Source: Pollutiaquabacter aromativorans (lineage in GTDB: Bacteria > Bacteroidota > Bacteroidia > AKYH767-A > 2013-40CM-41-45). From it: DNA of 64,000 bases. Shown one piece after another: positions 8,382 to 17,762 of this stretch (positions within the stretch are counted from its first letter, which is position 1; each line of letters begins with the position of its first letter). The translations under genes and the position numbers were made by a program. Below the pieces are notes generated by a model that worked only from the letters and a program-made list of their open reading frames with translations, made no database searches and had not been told where the DNA came from. The DNA is taken from contig CP185379.1 in the NCBI GenBank assembly GCA_049177215.1, forward strand, positions 1,922,001 to 1,986,000, read 5' to 3'.

Positions 8382-9521
8382 TTACTTTAGGATTTCGCGG
8401 GAAATAACCAGTTTTTGAATCTCGGAGGTCCCTTCCCCGATGGTGCACAGTTTGGAGTCCCGGTAGAATTTCTCAACCGGGAAATCCTTGGTATACCCAT
8501 AACCGCCAAAGATCTGTACAGCGTCCGTGGAGACCTGTACAGAGACTTCCGACGCGTAATATTTGGCAAAAGCGCTTTGTTTTGTGCATTTCTCCCCCCG
8601 ATTCTTCAGGTCAGCCGCCTGAAGGGTCAGGAGTTCGGCCGCCTCGATCTTGGTGGCCATATCGGCCAGTTTGAAGCCAATAGCCTGAAAATCAGCGATC
8701 GGTTTGCCGAATTGCTGGCGCTCCCGGGAGTACTTCAAGGCCGCGTCGTACGCTCCTTTGGCGATCCCCAGGGCAAGGGAGGCAATGGAAATTCGGCCTC
8801 CGTCGAGGACTTTCATCGCCTGTACGAATCCGTCGCCTACATTTCCGAGGACCTGGTCCTTGTGGATGCGGCAATCTTCGAAGATGAGCTCCGCGGTCTC
8901 GGAAGCACGCATGCCCAGCTTATTCTCTTTTTTACCCGCCTTGAAGCCCGGGGTTCCACGCTCCACGATGAAGGCTGTGATGCCTTTTGAGTCAAGCAGG
9001 TCTCCTGTCCGAGCCAATACGACCGCAACATCCCCGCTCTTTCCGTGCGTGATCCAGTTCTTGCTGCCATTGATTACCCAATGATCACCGTCCTGCTTCG
9101 CTACGCATTGCATGCGCATCGCATCGCTGCCGGTATTGGCTTCTGTCAGGCCCCAGGCTCCGATCCACTGTCCGCTGGCAAGCTTGGGAAGGTACTGTTG
9201 CTTCTGCTGCTCGTTTCCGAACGCCAGAATATGACCGGTGCAAAGTGAGTTATGCGCCGCCATGCTCAATCCGATGGAACCGCAGACACGCGCTACCTCA
9301 ACAATGGCCGTCATGTATTCGAAATAGCTCAAACCCGATCCGCCATATTCGTGCGGTACCAGGATTCCCATCAGCCCCTGCTCTCCCATCTTTCGAAACA
9401 ACTCGACCGGGAACAGTTGCTCTTCGTCCCACTTCATCATGTCGGGGCGAATATGGGTCTCGGCGAACTTGCGAACGGTTTCGGCTATCAGTACCTGGTT
9501 CTCGGTAGGTTGGAAATTCAT
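8382..9521 (-). CDS. Acyl-CoA dehydrogenase
   Basis: An FAD enzyme for the alpha,beta-dehydrogenation of acyl-CoA in fatty acid or branched-chain amino acid breakdown. It has 379 residues from the ATG at 9521. A TTG 39 bases earlier gives a non-conserved extension. Features are the N-terminal helical domain, [12 protein letters not shown] at the FAD site, the central KNWITHG block, and a C-terminal part with [22 protein letters not shown] and EGTSEIQKL, whose first Glu is the expected catalytic base. The chain-length preference (butyryl or isovaleryl type) cannot be decided from sequence alone. Confidence 0.92.
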   Translation of the reverse strand: MNFQPTENQVLIAETVRKFAETHIRPDMMKWDEEQLFPVELFRKMGEQGLMGILVPHEYGGSGLSYFEYMTAIVEVARVCGSIGLSMAAHNSLCTGHILAFGNEQQKQQYLPKLASGQWIGAWGLTEANTGSDAMRMQCVAKQDGDHWVINGSKNWITHGKSGDVAVVLARTGDLLDSKGITAFIVERGTPGFKAGKKENKLGMRASETAELIFEDCRIHKDQVLGNVGDGFVQAMKVLDGGRISIASLALGIAKGAYDAALKYSRERQQFGKPIADFQAIGFKLADMATKIEAAELLTLQAADLKNRGEKCTKQSAFAKYYASEVSVQVSTDAVQIFGGYGYTKDFPVEKFYRDSKLCTIGEGTSEIQKLVISREILK

Positions 9522-9556
9522 AGGATCAATAACAACAGCTAAGTGGTCTGTAGAGT

Positions 9557-10087
9557 TCAATAAGATACCAGCGCTTTCACGGGAGCGCCGTATGGGTTCA
9601 GTTTATCCCGACCGTTGAGAAAGTCGAGGCTAACTACGAATGAAAAGCCGGCGACTTCACCGCGCAGGTGGCGGATCAACTCGGCGGCCGCGGCCGCGGT
9701 TCCGCCGGTTGCCAGCAGATCATCGTGCACCAGGATGCGTGTACCCGGCTCGATCGCGTCTTCGTGCATCTCCATCGTTGCACTGCCGTACTCGAGTTTG
9801 TATTCGTATGAAACGGTTCGATACGGAAGCTTCCCTTTCTTGCGAATGGGGATGAAGGGCACCTGGAATCGCTGGGCGAGCATCATGCCGAAGAGAAAGC
9901 CCCGGCTCTCTACTCCTACTATACCGCCGATCTTTTGTCCGGAAAAATCCTGGTGAATGGCTCCGACGATATCCGAACACAAAGCAGGGTCGAGCAGAAT
10001 CGGCGTGATATCCTTGAACAGGATTCCGGGTTGCGGAAAATCGGGTATATCGCGAATTGCGGTACGGATACGGGATACTACGTCCAT
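9557..10087 (-). CDS. apt: Adenine phosphoribosyltransferase
   Basis: It salvages adenine with PRPP to AMP in the cytoplasm. It has 176 residues from the ATG at 10087 ([20 protein letters not shown]), matching the family length. Landmarks are the [13 protein letters not shown] block, [10 protein letters not shown], and the PRPP loop [16 protein letters not shown]. The TTG further upstream adds 13 non-conserved residues and is rejected. It sits between the acyl-CoA dehydrogenase and the helix-hairpin-helix gene in one leftward run. Confidence 0.95.
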   Translation of the reverse strand: MDVVSRIRTAIRDIPDFPQPGILFKDITPILLDPALCSDIVGAIHQDFSGQKIGGIVGVESRGFLFGMMLAQRFQVPFIPIRKKGKLPYRTVSYEYKLEYGSATMEMHEDAIEPGTRILVHDDLLATGGTAAAAAELIRHLRGEVAGFSFVVSLDFLNGRDKLNPYGAPVKALVSY

Positions 10088-10130
10088 GGATTGGGTGCGG
10101 GACGCTTCTAAATAATTGACTAACAATTAT

Positions 10131-11069
10131 TTATTCACTGTGCCCGACTTCCAGATAAGGCGCAAGTTTACGGAAAATGTCCTCTTCTATCAACCCGGTT
10201 TTCAGTAGTTCCTCCACGTGTTGATAGGGACCGTGCTGCTTCCGGTAATTGATCAGGATGCGGCCCAACTTCCAACCGAGGTAAGGATGCCGGCCGAAGC
10301 GCTCGAGTGAATCCGTGTTCAAGTACAACTTGCGATGAAGCCCCGATTCATCAACCGTCAAGCGGCGTACGATGAATGAATACAAGCTGTCGTCAACACC
10401 CCAAACCTCCTTCAGCTGCTCCAACGTATGATAACCACCGAGCCGATCGCGGTACCGCACGATCCTGCCGGCCAATCCGGGGCCGATTCCGGGCAAAGCT
10501 TCCAGCGAGGCAGAGTCGGCTCCATTCAATTCGAGCAGTTGGAGTTCTCTTCGCTTATAGACAGCCGATTGCCGAACACGATCCGGCAGTGAATCCGGCA
10601 GCAGCAGAAATGGTGCAAGCATCTTTGCACGCTTCACTCCGATTCCGTATGCCTTTGCCAAATCACTTTTCACCCGAAAGCGTCCGCCTTTCTCCAGGTA
10701 CTTGAGCACCGATCCGGCTTGCTTCGCTGTCAGTCCAAGCCGTTCCCAGCCGGCAGCATCCAGCCGGTTTGGATCGAATGGAGCTATCGTCTTTACAACT
10801 GAACCAGTGCGCTTCCAAGGCTCGCGCTGCAAGCCCTGATGCTCTTCATCGGGCTGTCTGCTATTCATCGCTTCCACCAGTTTGCGTTGCAAGGTGGCCG
10901 CGTCGGAAGGCAAGTGCGGAGCTGCGAACTTGTTCAGGTAATACAGGTATGCGCATTGCCCCAGCAGGATCAGACTCAGGATGGCGATCCCTTTTCGTTC
11001 GCGTCTGGTGAAAGTGAAATGGTCCTTCCAGGTATGGAAGACCGAAAAGCGATTAGCCGACCGGCGCAT
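10131..11069 (-). CDS. Membrane-anchored helix-hairpin-helix protein (ComEA-like DNA-binding fold)
   Basis: A 312-residue protein from the ATG at 11069. It has a basic N-terminus, one membrane segment (about residues 27-47), a linker, and then repeated helix-hairpin-helix units: DAAGWERLGLTAKQAGSVLKYL, LEALPGIGPGLAGRIVRYR and LGWKLGRILINYRKQ. These resemble ComEA, which binds incoming DNA during uptake. Bacteroidota usually carry this larger form with several HhH units. Whether it serves DNA uptake here is not shown, since no other competence genes are in the window. Confidence 0.7.
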   Translation of the reverse strand: MRRSANRFSVFHTWKDHFTFTRRERKGIAILSLILLGQCAYLYYLNKFAAPHLPSDAATLQRKLVEAMNSRQPDEEHQGLQREPWKRTGSVVKTIAPFDPNRLDAAGWERLGLTAKQAGSVLKYLEKGGRFRVKSDLAKAYGIGVKRAKMLAPFLLLPDSLPDRVRQSAVYKRRELQLLELNGADSASLEALPGIGPGLAGRIVRYRDRLGGYHTLEQLKEVWGVDDSLYSFIVRRLTVDESGLHRKLYLNTDSLERFGRHPYLGWKLGRILINYRKQHGPYQHVEELLKTGLIEEDIFRKLAPYLEVGHSE

Positions 11070-11082
11070 CGGCCAAAGGAAG

Positions 11083-12015
11083 CTACTCCCCCGGCAATGC
11101 GCCAACCATTATAAGCTGTTTCTTCACAACCTCGAGTCCTTCCAGGAATGAACGCGGACGAAAGCCCAATTCACGTTCGGCCTTTCCGATGATGAAACCG
11201 GTCACCGGTGGTCTCCGTGCAGGTTGGTTCAACTCATCGGAACTGACGGATCGGATCAGCGAAGCGTCCAGTTGGAAATAATCCGCCACGATCTTCACCA
11301 TGTCGAGAATGCACATGAGTTCACGACCGGAGACATGATAGATCCCGTTGGCGCGCCTGACCGCTGCTTCGATGCAGGCATCGGCGAGGTCTTCCGCCAA
11401 GGTGGGAGAGCGGAACTGGTCATTGATCGCATTGATGGATTTACCGGCCTTCAGTGAGTTCAGGGTCCACAGCACGACATTGGAGCGGCTGTTGTCGTCG
11501 ACCACTCCGTAAATGATGATCGTGCGGAGAATCGCCCAGGATCGCGCCGTCGCCATGACCACCCGCTCCGATTCCAGTTTGGTAGCGGCATAATGACTCA
11601 AGGGGTTCGGCTGATCCGATTCGATGTAGGGACCGTTTGCCCCGTCGAAAACGAAATCAGTCGAAAGGTGAACCAGGTGCGATCCGTGCTCATTACATGC
11701 ATGCACGAGGTACTCGGTCGCCGTCACATTCATCAGCACGGCTTCTTCCCTCCTGCTCTCGCAGGCATCGACGTTGGTGAGCGCGGCGGTGTGGATCACC
11801 GCATCCGGCCGATAGCGCTCCATGACCGACCTGACCTGGTCAGGATCCGTAATGTCGAGGGAGACATATTCGTATCCGTCTTTCCTCATTAAGCGGTTCT
11901 CACCGCGGGAACTTGCAACACAACGAATGTTGTCCCTGCCGATCAAGCCGTAAACGATCTTTTGTCCAAGCAGGCCGTTGCTGCCGGTGATCAGTATCGT
12001 CGTGGAATTACTCAT
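11083..12015 (-). CDS. NAD-dependent sugar reductase, RmlD/dTDP-4-dehydrorhamnose reductase-like
   Basis: A short-chain dehydrogenase of 310 residues with the Rossmann motif TGSNGLLGQ at the N-terminus, the D-A-L-T-N-V-D-A-C block typical of the RmlD group, STDFVFDG, and the catalytic pair in YAATKLESE (YxxxK). It probably reduces a nucleotide-activated deoxysugar, or acts as one of the RmlD-like proteins of unknown substrate. No rmlABC genes are present. Its ATG overlaps the stop of the K+ channel gene by four bases (ATGA), so they are translationally coupled, which is odd for a sugar enzyme. Confidence 0.75.
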   Translation of the reverse strand: MSNSTTILITGSNGLLGQKIVYGLIGRDNIRCVASSRGENRLMRKDGYEYVSLDITDPDQVRSVMERYRPDAVIHTAALTNVDACESRREEAVLMNVTATEYLVHACNEHGSHLVHLSTDFVFDGANGPYIESDQPNPLSHYAATKLESERVVMATARSWAILRTIIIYGVVDDNSRSNVVLWTLNSLKAGKSINAINDQFRSPTLAEDLADACIEAAVRRANGIYHVSGRELMCILDMVKIVADYFQLDASLIRSVSSDELNQPARRPPVTGFIIGKAERELGFRPRSFLEGLEVVKKQLIMVGALPGE

Positions 12016-13079
12016 AAGGATTGTCGGATGATCTCCCGGAACTGCATCACTTGTTCCTGCGTACCGAGTACGAACAATTTGGTATCGGGGAGCATGGGGG
12101 TAGCGGGATCAGGGTTGATGAGATACTCGCCATCGCGTGTTTTCATTCCGATGATGTTCGCGCCGGTCTTGTTTCGTATCTCCAGTTCACGGATCGTCTT
12201 GTTCCGCATGCGCTCCGGCAAATCGCGGCACATGATCTCCTCCAGCCGGATGTTGATCCTTCCTGTGATGTGGTCGATGAACTCCAATACGTCCGGCTTG
12301 GTGATCAGGGCCGCCATGTGTGTACCGCCGATTTTGTCGGGCATGATCACGTTGTCCGCTCCGGCACGCTTCAGCTTGTGTTCAGAGCCATCCTCCGAAG
12401 CGCGACTGATAATCTTCAGTCGGGCATTCCGGTCCCGTGCTGTCAGCACCACGAAGACATTGGAAGCGTCCGAAGGCAGGGCGGCGATCAGAGCCTTGGC
12501 ACGATCCAGGCCAGCATCCAGCAATACTTCGTCTTTCGTCGCGTCACCCTCGAGGAACAGGATATTGTCCTCTTCCTGCATCTGCGCGATGATCGCCGGA
12601 TTGGACTCGATGGCGACGAACGGGATGTTCCCGGACCGGAGCTGTTCGCAGGCCTGGCGGCCATTCCGGCCGTAACCGCACACGATGACGTGATCGGTGA
12701 GTTGCTTGATTTCCTTGTTCACGCGATAATGTTTGAAGTACAATTGGAATTCTCCTTCGATCACGTACCGGGTGATCACCGATACTGCGTAGGCAAAAGC
12801 GCCGATACTGAAGATGATCAGGAAGACTGTGAAGATCTTCCCATCCGTATCCAGCTCCCGCACCTCCCGGTATCCCACCGTCGCCACGGTGATGACGGTC
12901 ATGAATACGGCGTCGAGGAAGTTGTAGTCTTCCAGCAACATGTAGCCGGCAACCCCCAACAGCAGCACAAAAACGACCAGGCCGAGGGCTATGTACAGTT
13001 TCCTGAAATAATGGAAGTTGGAATGGAGCAGGCTCACACGTACGGGATACGTGTCAAAGTTAATTCCGGGGCCGGACAT
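12012..13079 (-). CDS. Potassium channel with cytoplasmic TrkA-N (RCK) and TrkA-C domains
   Basis: A 355-residue two-transmembrane channel subunit. Membrane helices lie at about residues 28-48 and 83-105, with the pore loop between them and a selectivity filter TVGY at 67-70. The filter is followed by Arg-Glu (TVGYREV) where the classical sequence is Gly-Asp. Next come a Rossmann RCK domain (VIVCGYGRNGRQACEQL, about 131-147) and a TrkA-C domain near the end. It resembles MthK/YugO-type channels gated by ligands in the cytoplasm. Confidence 0.88.
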   Translation of the reverse strand: MSGPGINFDTYPVRVSLLHSNFHYFRKLYIALGLVVFVLLLGVAGYMLLEDYNFLDAVFMTVITVATVGYREVRELDTDGKIFTVFLIIFSIGAFAYAVSVITRYVIEGEFQLYFKHYRVNKEIKQLTDHVIVCGYGRNGRQACEQLRSGNIPFVAIESNPAIIAQMQEEDNILFLEGDATKDEVLLDAGLDRAKALIAALPSDASNVFVVLTARDRNARLKIISRASEDGSEHKLKRAGADNVIMPDKIGGTHMAALITKPDVLEFIDHITGRINIRLEEIMCRDLPERMRNKTIRELEIRNKTGANIIGMKTRDGEYLINPDPATPMLPDTKLFVLGTQEQVMQFREIIRQSL

Positions 13080-13103
13080 CCCTTGGTGACGCCGGTCATT
13101 TTT

Positions 13104-15323
13104 TCAACGATGTGTATGACCCATCCAGACTCCCCAGCCGTGTGTTCCGGCAACCAGCAAGCCGTCCGATTTCCGGATCGCCAGGCCACTAATCATACAA
13201 GCCGGTAAGCCGCCCGACCAATCCGACCAGCGATTATCCTGCAGATGCCAAACGCCGCGACGGGTGCCGGCATAGAGGGTGCGGTGGGCATCCCAATCGT
13301 ACGTCAGCGCATAAACATCATTGCTGCCGGACAATCCTTCCACGACCGTTTGCCAACGCTGAGCAACACCACCGCTTCGGTTCTGCATGACCTTACCCTT
13401 TGCCCCACCCCGGAAACCTACGGTGATCCATTCAGCATGGTCAGGATGAACAGCCAGGCTGGTAATCGACATCCAAGCTACCGACTGCAATCCGGAGGTA
13501 ATATCGACCCACGTGTCACCGCCGTCGGTTGACTTGTACAAGCGTTGCTTCAATTGGTCCGACCATACCGGATTTTCAAATGCGACATAGATGGTCAGGC
13601 TATCCGAAGGCGCCCAGGCAACGGCGGTCATGGTCAGACCGGGATCCAGCGCGGAATCGACCCGGTGTCGCGTCCAGGATCGCCCCTCATCGCGACTGAT
13701 AAAGAGATCATGAAAACCGGACAGGACCAAATCCGGATAAACCGGATGAGCGGCAAGCGCGGTGAGGTAATACCCCCGGCCGGAACCTTTTGGCGTGCAG
13801 GTATTCCAGTTGATGCCACCATTCCCGGATCGCCCTACGATCGTGTTGTTTCCATCGGCATGATAGGCTAGCGAATCATTTTCCGCATCGAACTCTACTC
13901 CCATACCGTCACCACCACGCACAATGAACCAGGCGCCACCGAGCGTATCGGACCGGTACAAAACGGTGCCACAGTCCTGCAGACCCGAAAGTACACGTAA
14001 GGAAGTGTCCGGAGCAATGGCCACATCCCAGCATTCCGCCATTGAAACGCTTTCGGAAGCTTTGGACCATGTTTTCCCGCTATCGGTTGTCGCGTACAAG
14101 CCGCCGTCCGTCGAAGCGAGCAGATATTTCCCCTGCGGATCGAACATCAGCTCATGCACATCATCGTGCAGATCTCCGCCGGCATAGACGGCACGCCAGG
14201 TGGTTGCCGATCGGACAAGTCGGTTGACCTTATTACCGGCACTAAAGAAAATCAGTTCCGGATCCTCCGGATGTACTGCCAGAGCAGTCCGCCAGGGAGG
14301 CGAGGCTGCGCCATTGCCCAGCAAGGAGAAGGAACAACCTTTGTCAAGCGACCTGAAGATCTGATTGGTCCGCAAGGAATCATTGACAACGAGCAGATCC
14401 ACCACTCCGGAACGGCCAACGCCTACCGACAATTCCATTCTCGAAACCGTCTTCGCGGCAGGCAGACCGCTGTGATCAAGCAGCGTCCAATGACTTCCGA
14501 AATCGAGCGAACGGTAGAGCGCGGAGCCGGCGGCATACAAGACTCCTGCACGTTGGTCGTACTCCAGTTCCTTCAATCTGCCGAGCGTATCTTGCAAAAC
14601 CGGATACCAATTGGCACCTGCGTCGAGTGACCGGTACACATAGCCGGTATAACGCCTTTCGGAATAATCATACGTGTGCAAGACCAGGCACATCCTGGCC
14701 GGGCGTTTCGGGTCGATGATCAACCGGCGGGCAACCTTTCCCGATGGCGCTGTCCAGAAATTGGTATCCACACTTCCATCCGGCCGTATCCAATTTCCGA
14801 TCGGGCCTTCCCAACTTCGTCCTGCATCTTCGGACCGAAACAATCCACCGGACACACAATGCTCCGCCCATAAGGCCGGACCGTTGTGATCAAGTATGCA
14901 ATCAGCATCGCCTGCGACCGCGTACCACTTTGACAAATTCTTAGGATGCTGTTGCAAATCGGCCACACCGCCCTCCAGCAAATCAGAGCCGGTGATCACT
15001 TCCCAGATCAACATTTCCTGATTCCATTTCCACATACCGCCATACGGTGTGAGCAGGATCCGTATCAGCGCTCCATCGGCTTGCTTCAGGAACCGAACTG
15101 CTCCCGCCCTGCCGATGCCGCGCGCATTCTTCAGAAAGAAATCCGACTTACCGGGGAATTCCGGAAACGTGGAAGGTCCCAGCGCGCGCCAATCCTGTGC
15201 CTGGGCCCGAAGTTCAAGAAGCAAGTGAAGGGTAATCAGCACAACGGTCAGGCACCTGGAGACGCCGACCGGCTGCCGGAAGCTTTCAAAGATCCCAGAC
15301 CGAGGTACGCCTGTTGAAGACAT
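13104..15323 (-). CDS. Secreted Asp-box (BNR) repeat propeller protein
   Basis: A 739-residue exported protein with a signal peptide ending LHLLLELRAQAQ. At least seven Asp-box motifs (S-x-D-x-G-x-x-W) are visible: SEDAGRSWEG, SLDAGANWYPV, SLDFGSHWTLL, SLDKGCSF, TTDSGKTWSKA, SRDEGRSWTRH and STDGGDTWVDI. This makes a sortilin/sialidase-like beta-propeller. No sialidase catalytic Arg triad can be assigned and no type IX sorting domain follows the propeller (it ends GVWMGHTHR), so substrate and location are open. Its ATG lies inside the pspC gene (38-base overlap). Confidence 0.75.
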   Translation of the reverse strand: MSSTGVPRSGIFESFRQPVGVSRCLTVVLITLHLLLELRAQAQDWRALGPSTFPEFPGKSDFFLKNARGIGRAGAVRFLKQADGALIRILLTPYGGMWKWNQEMLIWEVITGSDLLEGGVADLQQHPKNLSKWYAVAGDADCILDHNGPALWAEHCVSGGLFRSEDAGRSWEGPIGNWIRPDGSVDTNFWTAPSGKVARRLIIDPKRPARMCLVLHTYDYSERRYTGYVYRSLDAGANWYPVLQDTLGRLKELEYDQRAGVLYAAGSALYRSLDFGSHWTLLDHSGLPAAKTVSRMELSVGVGRSGVVDLLVVNDSLRTNQIFRSLDKGCSFSLLGNGAASPPWRTALAVHPEDPELIFFSAGNKVNRLVRSATTWRAVYAGGDLHDDVHELMFDPQGKYLLASTDGGLYATTDSGKTWSKASESVSMAECWDVAIAPDTSLRVLSGLQDCGTVLYRSDTLGGAWFIVRGGDGMGVEFDAENDSLAYHADGNNTIVGRSGNGGINWNTCTPKGSGRGYYLTALAAHPVYPDLVLSGFHDLFISRDEGRSWTRHRVDSALDPGLTMTAVAWAPSDSLTIYVAFENPVWSDQLKQRLYKSTDGGDTWVDITSGLQSVAWMSITSLAVHPDHAEWITVGFRGGAKGKVMQNRSGGVAQRWQTVVEGLSGSNDVYALTYDWDAHRTLYAGTRRGVWHLQDNRWSDWSGGLPACMISGLAIRKSDGLLVAGTHGWGVWMGHTHR

Positions 15324-15513
15324 AGTTCTTCATTTTGATCCAGAAAGCTAGAATCATGTATAAGATGACCGGAGAGCCGACCGCCAGAAAACTGGCGTAG
15401 ATAAAAAACAACCGGATCGATGCGGTCTGCATATTCAGCCGCTCGCCCAACCAGGAACATACGCCGAATGCCTGACGTTCCCAACGGTCACGGATCGATT
15501 CGAAGAGCTTCAT
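15286..15513 (-). CDS. PspC-domain small membrane protein
   Basis: A 75-residue protein with the PspC layout: a short N-terminal amphipathic part, FGVCSWLGERLNMQTASIRL, then a hydrophobic span FFIYASFLAVGSPVILYMI. In enterobacteria PspC takes part in sensing membrane stress. In Bacteroidota, short PspC proteins often stand alone without PspA/B/F, as here. The gene overlaps both neighbours on the same strand: 26 bases with the DUF2851 gene upstream and 38 with the Asp-box gene downstream. Confidence 0.85.
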   Translation of the reverse strand: MKLFESIRDRWERQAFGVCSWLGERLNMQTASIRLFFIYASFLAVGSPVILYMILAFWIKMKNYVFNRRTSVWDL

Positions 15514-16786
15514 CGGAAGAATGGATCAAGTGGTTGCCGATGCTGCAAGATAAACATTTTTTAGGCGTACAGTAGTTCCGAAGCAGGTGCAACAAGGCCT
15601 GTCCGTCGCCTGCATGCTGCGGCTTTACTCCGGCTGTCCTCCATTCGCGCAGCGGCAGGCTTTTTTCAGAAGGCAATTCGCAGAGCCAGCGCAGCGCCTT
15701 CTCCTGCCAGTATGAGTTGCCCTCAGCTTTTCCTCTGGCAAAGACGAAAGGAACGACTGTGTTCAACAACAAAATCCGTATTGCATCATCGCCCAGCCAC
15801 TTTTCCTCAAATTTGGTTGGCACCCCGAACCGGTAGTGATTGTGCCAATAGGGCGAAACGTCTACCCGAAACCTCGATAAGAGTGACTTGAGTTCATGTT
15901 CTTCTAGGCAACGCTGGAGCAAGGGAAAAGCGGTTTGAATCAGGGATGCGAGTTGCGCCAGCCGAATCGTGGGGAAATTTCGCGGTCGCATCCGAAGAAA
16001 TTTCCATCCGGGCAGTGGTATCGGCTCAATTCCCAGTTTATGCCGCTGGAATCGATACTCCTCCAGCAAACCTGAGCTATACTCATCCGGAGCCGGCGCC
16101 TGCAACAAGCCGGATTGTCCGAAGAGCAAGGCTTCCAACGAATCCCTCCGTTGTGCTGTTTTAAGGAGAACTTTCAGCGGCAGGGAAGCCGCAACACGTT
16201 CCATCGGATCGGCATTGACAGCAAAACCCATCGCGCGGCTGACCGCACGAAAGATCGCGTCTTCCCAGTCGCCCCGTGAAACATGCAACTGTTGATCGAC
16301 TCTTCTGACACGCTCTTCGAGTCGCTCCATCAACATGCGATCGATCCAGGAACTCCAAAGGTGCGGGGGCACGAATGGGAGCCGGTCGGTGCACGCGATA
16401 GCTGACGGCCGTTGCACCAGTAGTTCATATTGTCCCCACCAGGCAGCCAACGCTGATTCCGGGAATACGAATGTCGGCAGCATTCGGCCATGCACATCAA
16501 ACACCTCCGCATCGTGTACGGCAACGGCATGCAGAATGCAATTGCCGTATAACGGGTCGGATTGGTGACCATGGCGATTCCAGTCGGAGGAACGCAGGTG
16601 AATCTCTACGTTTCCCGCCCATTCGGCCCCACCGATACGTAAACGGGCATTGAAGAAATCGGGACCTGCATCATGATTGTAGAGGCCTGTCTGCAGAATC
16701 TGCAAGGGCTCGCCCGATTTGGTTAGCAGTGGCTCGAACTGGAAAACGCGTTGTGACCAGACGTGGTGGAGGAATCGTTCGTTCAT
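15488..16786 (-). CDS. DUF2851 family protein
   Basis: A 432-residue soluble protein of unknown function, widespread in Bacteroidota. The N-terminus (MNERFLHHVWSQRVF) and the block YNHDAGPDFFNARLRIGG...WAGNVEIHLRSSDW are the family hallmark; the latter recalls nuclease-like D-x(n)-E-x-K cores (PDF, EIH), but that is only a resemblance. The C-terminal CTPKKCLSCSIGNHL carries three Cys that could bind metal. It lies 60 bases after pyrF and overlaps pspC. Confidence 0.85.
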   Translation of the reverse strand: MNERFLHHVWSQRVFQFEPLLTKSGEPLQILQTGLYNHDAGPDFFNARLRIGGAEWAGNVEIHLRSSDWNRHGHQSDPLYGNCILHAVAVHDAEVFDVHGRMLPTFVFPESALAAWWGQYELLVQRPSAIACTDRLPFVPPHLWSSWIDRMLMERLEERVRRVDQQLHVSRGDWEDAIFRAVSRAMGFAVNADPMERVAASLPLKVLLKTAQRRDSLEALLFGQSGLLQAPAPDEYSSGLLEEYRFQRHKLGIEPIPLPGWKFLRMRPRNFPTIRLAQLASLIQTAFPLLQRCLEEHELKSLLSRFRVDVSPYWHNHYRFGVPTKFEEKWLGDDAIRILLLNTVVPFVFARGKAEGNSYWQEKALRWLCELPSEKSLPLREWRTAGVKPQHAGDGQALLHLLRNYCTPKKCLSCSIGNHLIHSSDEALRIDP

Positions 16787-16846
16787 GGGACCGACTGCAA
16801 AGCAAATCGGCAGAACATTAATTCACTCTCAATAAATGCGGGAAAC

Positions 16847-17671
16847 TCAAGCTTCGAGCAATCGGGACATCTCCTGTTGCAATGCCATTGCCTCTTTTCT
16901 TGCCGCTTCGGCGAAGTCTTCGCCAGAGGAAGCGTAGATGATTTGCCTGGAACTGTTCACGAGCAAACCCACCTGGTCGTTCATGCCCGCTTTCGAAATG
17001 GCCTCGAGGTCACCCCCCTGTGCGCCCACTCCGGGAACAAGGAGAAAATGATCCGGTACGATCTTACGAACACGTGTAAACAACTCCGGATGTGTTGCAC
17101 CGATCACGTACATCATGGAATCGGGTCCGGACCAGCGTTGGGATGTGTGCAGGACGTGTTCGAAAAGTTGTTCTCCGGCCGCGTGTCCGGGCAAGGCGAC
17201 ATCGAGCATCTGGAAATCCAGGCTTCCGGCATTGCTCGTCAGTCCAAGCAGGATCACCCACTTCCCCGGAAACTCCAGAAACGGAGTGACTGAATCTTTG
17301 CCCATGTAGGGTGCAACGGTGACTGAATCGAAAGCATAGCGTTCGAAAAATGTCCGGGCATACAAGCTGGAGGTATTCCCGATATCACCTCGTTTAGCAT
17401 CCGCTATGGTGAAACAATCTTTGGGAATCGCGGCAAGCGTACGCTCCAGACTCACCCATCCGGACGGACCTTCCGCTTCGTAGAAAGCGATGTTGGGCTT
17501 ATAGGCGACACACAAGTCTGCGGTCGCTTCAATGATTTGACGGTTGAATTCGAATACGGGATCCTCCGCCTTCAGCAAATGCTTCGGCAGTTTGCGGATA
17601 TCCGTATCGAGCCCAATGCACAGGTAGGATCGCTTGGCGCGAATCAATCGGGTCAGTTCCTGGCGTGTCAC
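16847..17671 (-). CDS. pyrF: Orotidine 5'-phosphate decarboxylase
   Basis: It catalyses the last step of UMP synthesis. With 274 residues this is the longer type-2 form. Landmarks are [27 protein letters not shown] and the catalytic [12 protein letters not shown]. The start is GTG at 17671, since no in-frame ATG exists before the upstream stop and the N-terminus ([20 protein letters not shown]) agrees with the family. It diverges from the permease gene with 91 bases between the start codons. Confidence 0.94.
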   Translation of the reverse strand: MTRQELTRLIRAKRSYLCIGLDTDIRKLPKHLLKAEDPVFEFNRQIIEATADLCVAYKPNIAFYEAEGPSGWVSLERTLAAIPKDCFTIADAKRGDIGNTSSLYARTFFERYAFDSVTVAPYMGKDSVTPFLEFPGKWVILLGLTSNAGSLDFQMLDVALPGHAAGEQLFEHVLHTSQRWSGPDSMMYVIGATHPELFTRVRKIVPDHFLLVPGVGAQGGDLEAISKAGMNDQVGLLVNSSRQIIYASSGEDFAEAARKEAMALQQEMSRLLEA

Positions 17672-17762
17672 GCCGTAAAAGTACGGAATGCCGGCGGGAT
17701 GTATTGTCGAAACCGTGCAGCGAATTCATCCAATCGAAAAACCGCTTACCTTTCCAACGCTT

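Noticed and set aside
12021..13208. 395-residue open frame on the plus strand, opposite the K+ channel gene
   Set aside because: It is antisense to a clearly conserved gene, rich in His/Asp/Gly from codon complement, with no domain or signal of its own.
13104..15323. Asp-box protein as a sialidase
   Set aside because: Asp boxes are shared by many propellers. No Arg triad, no FRIP motif and no sialic acid genes are near, so the enzymatic name is not supported.
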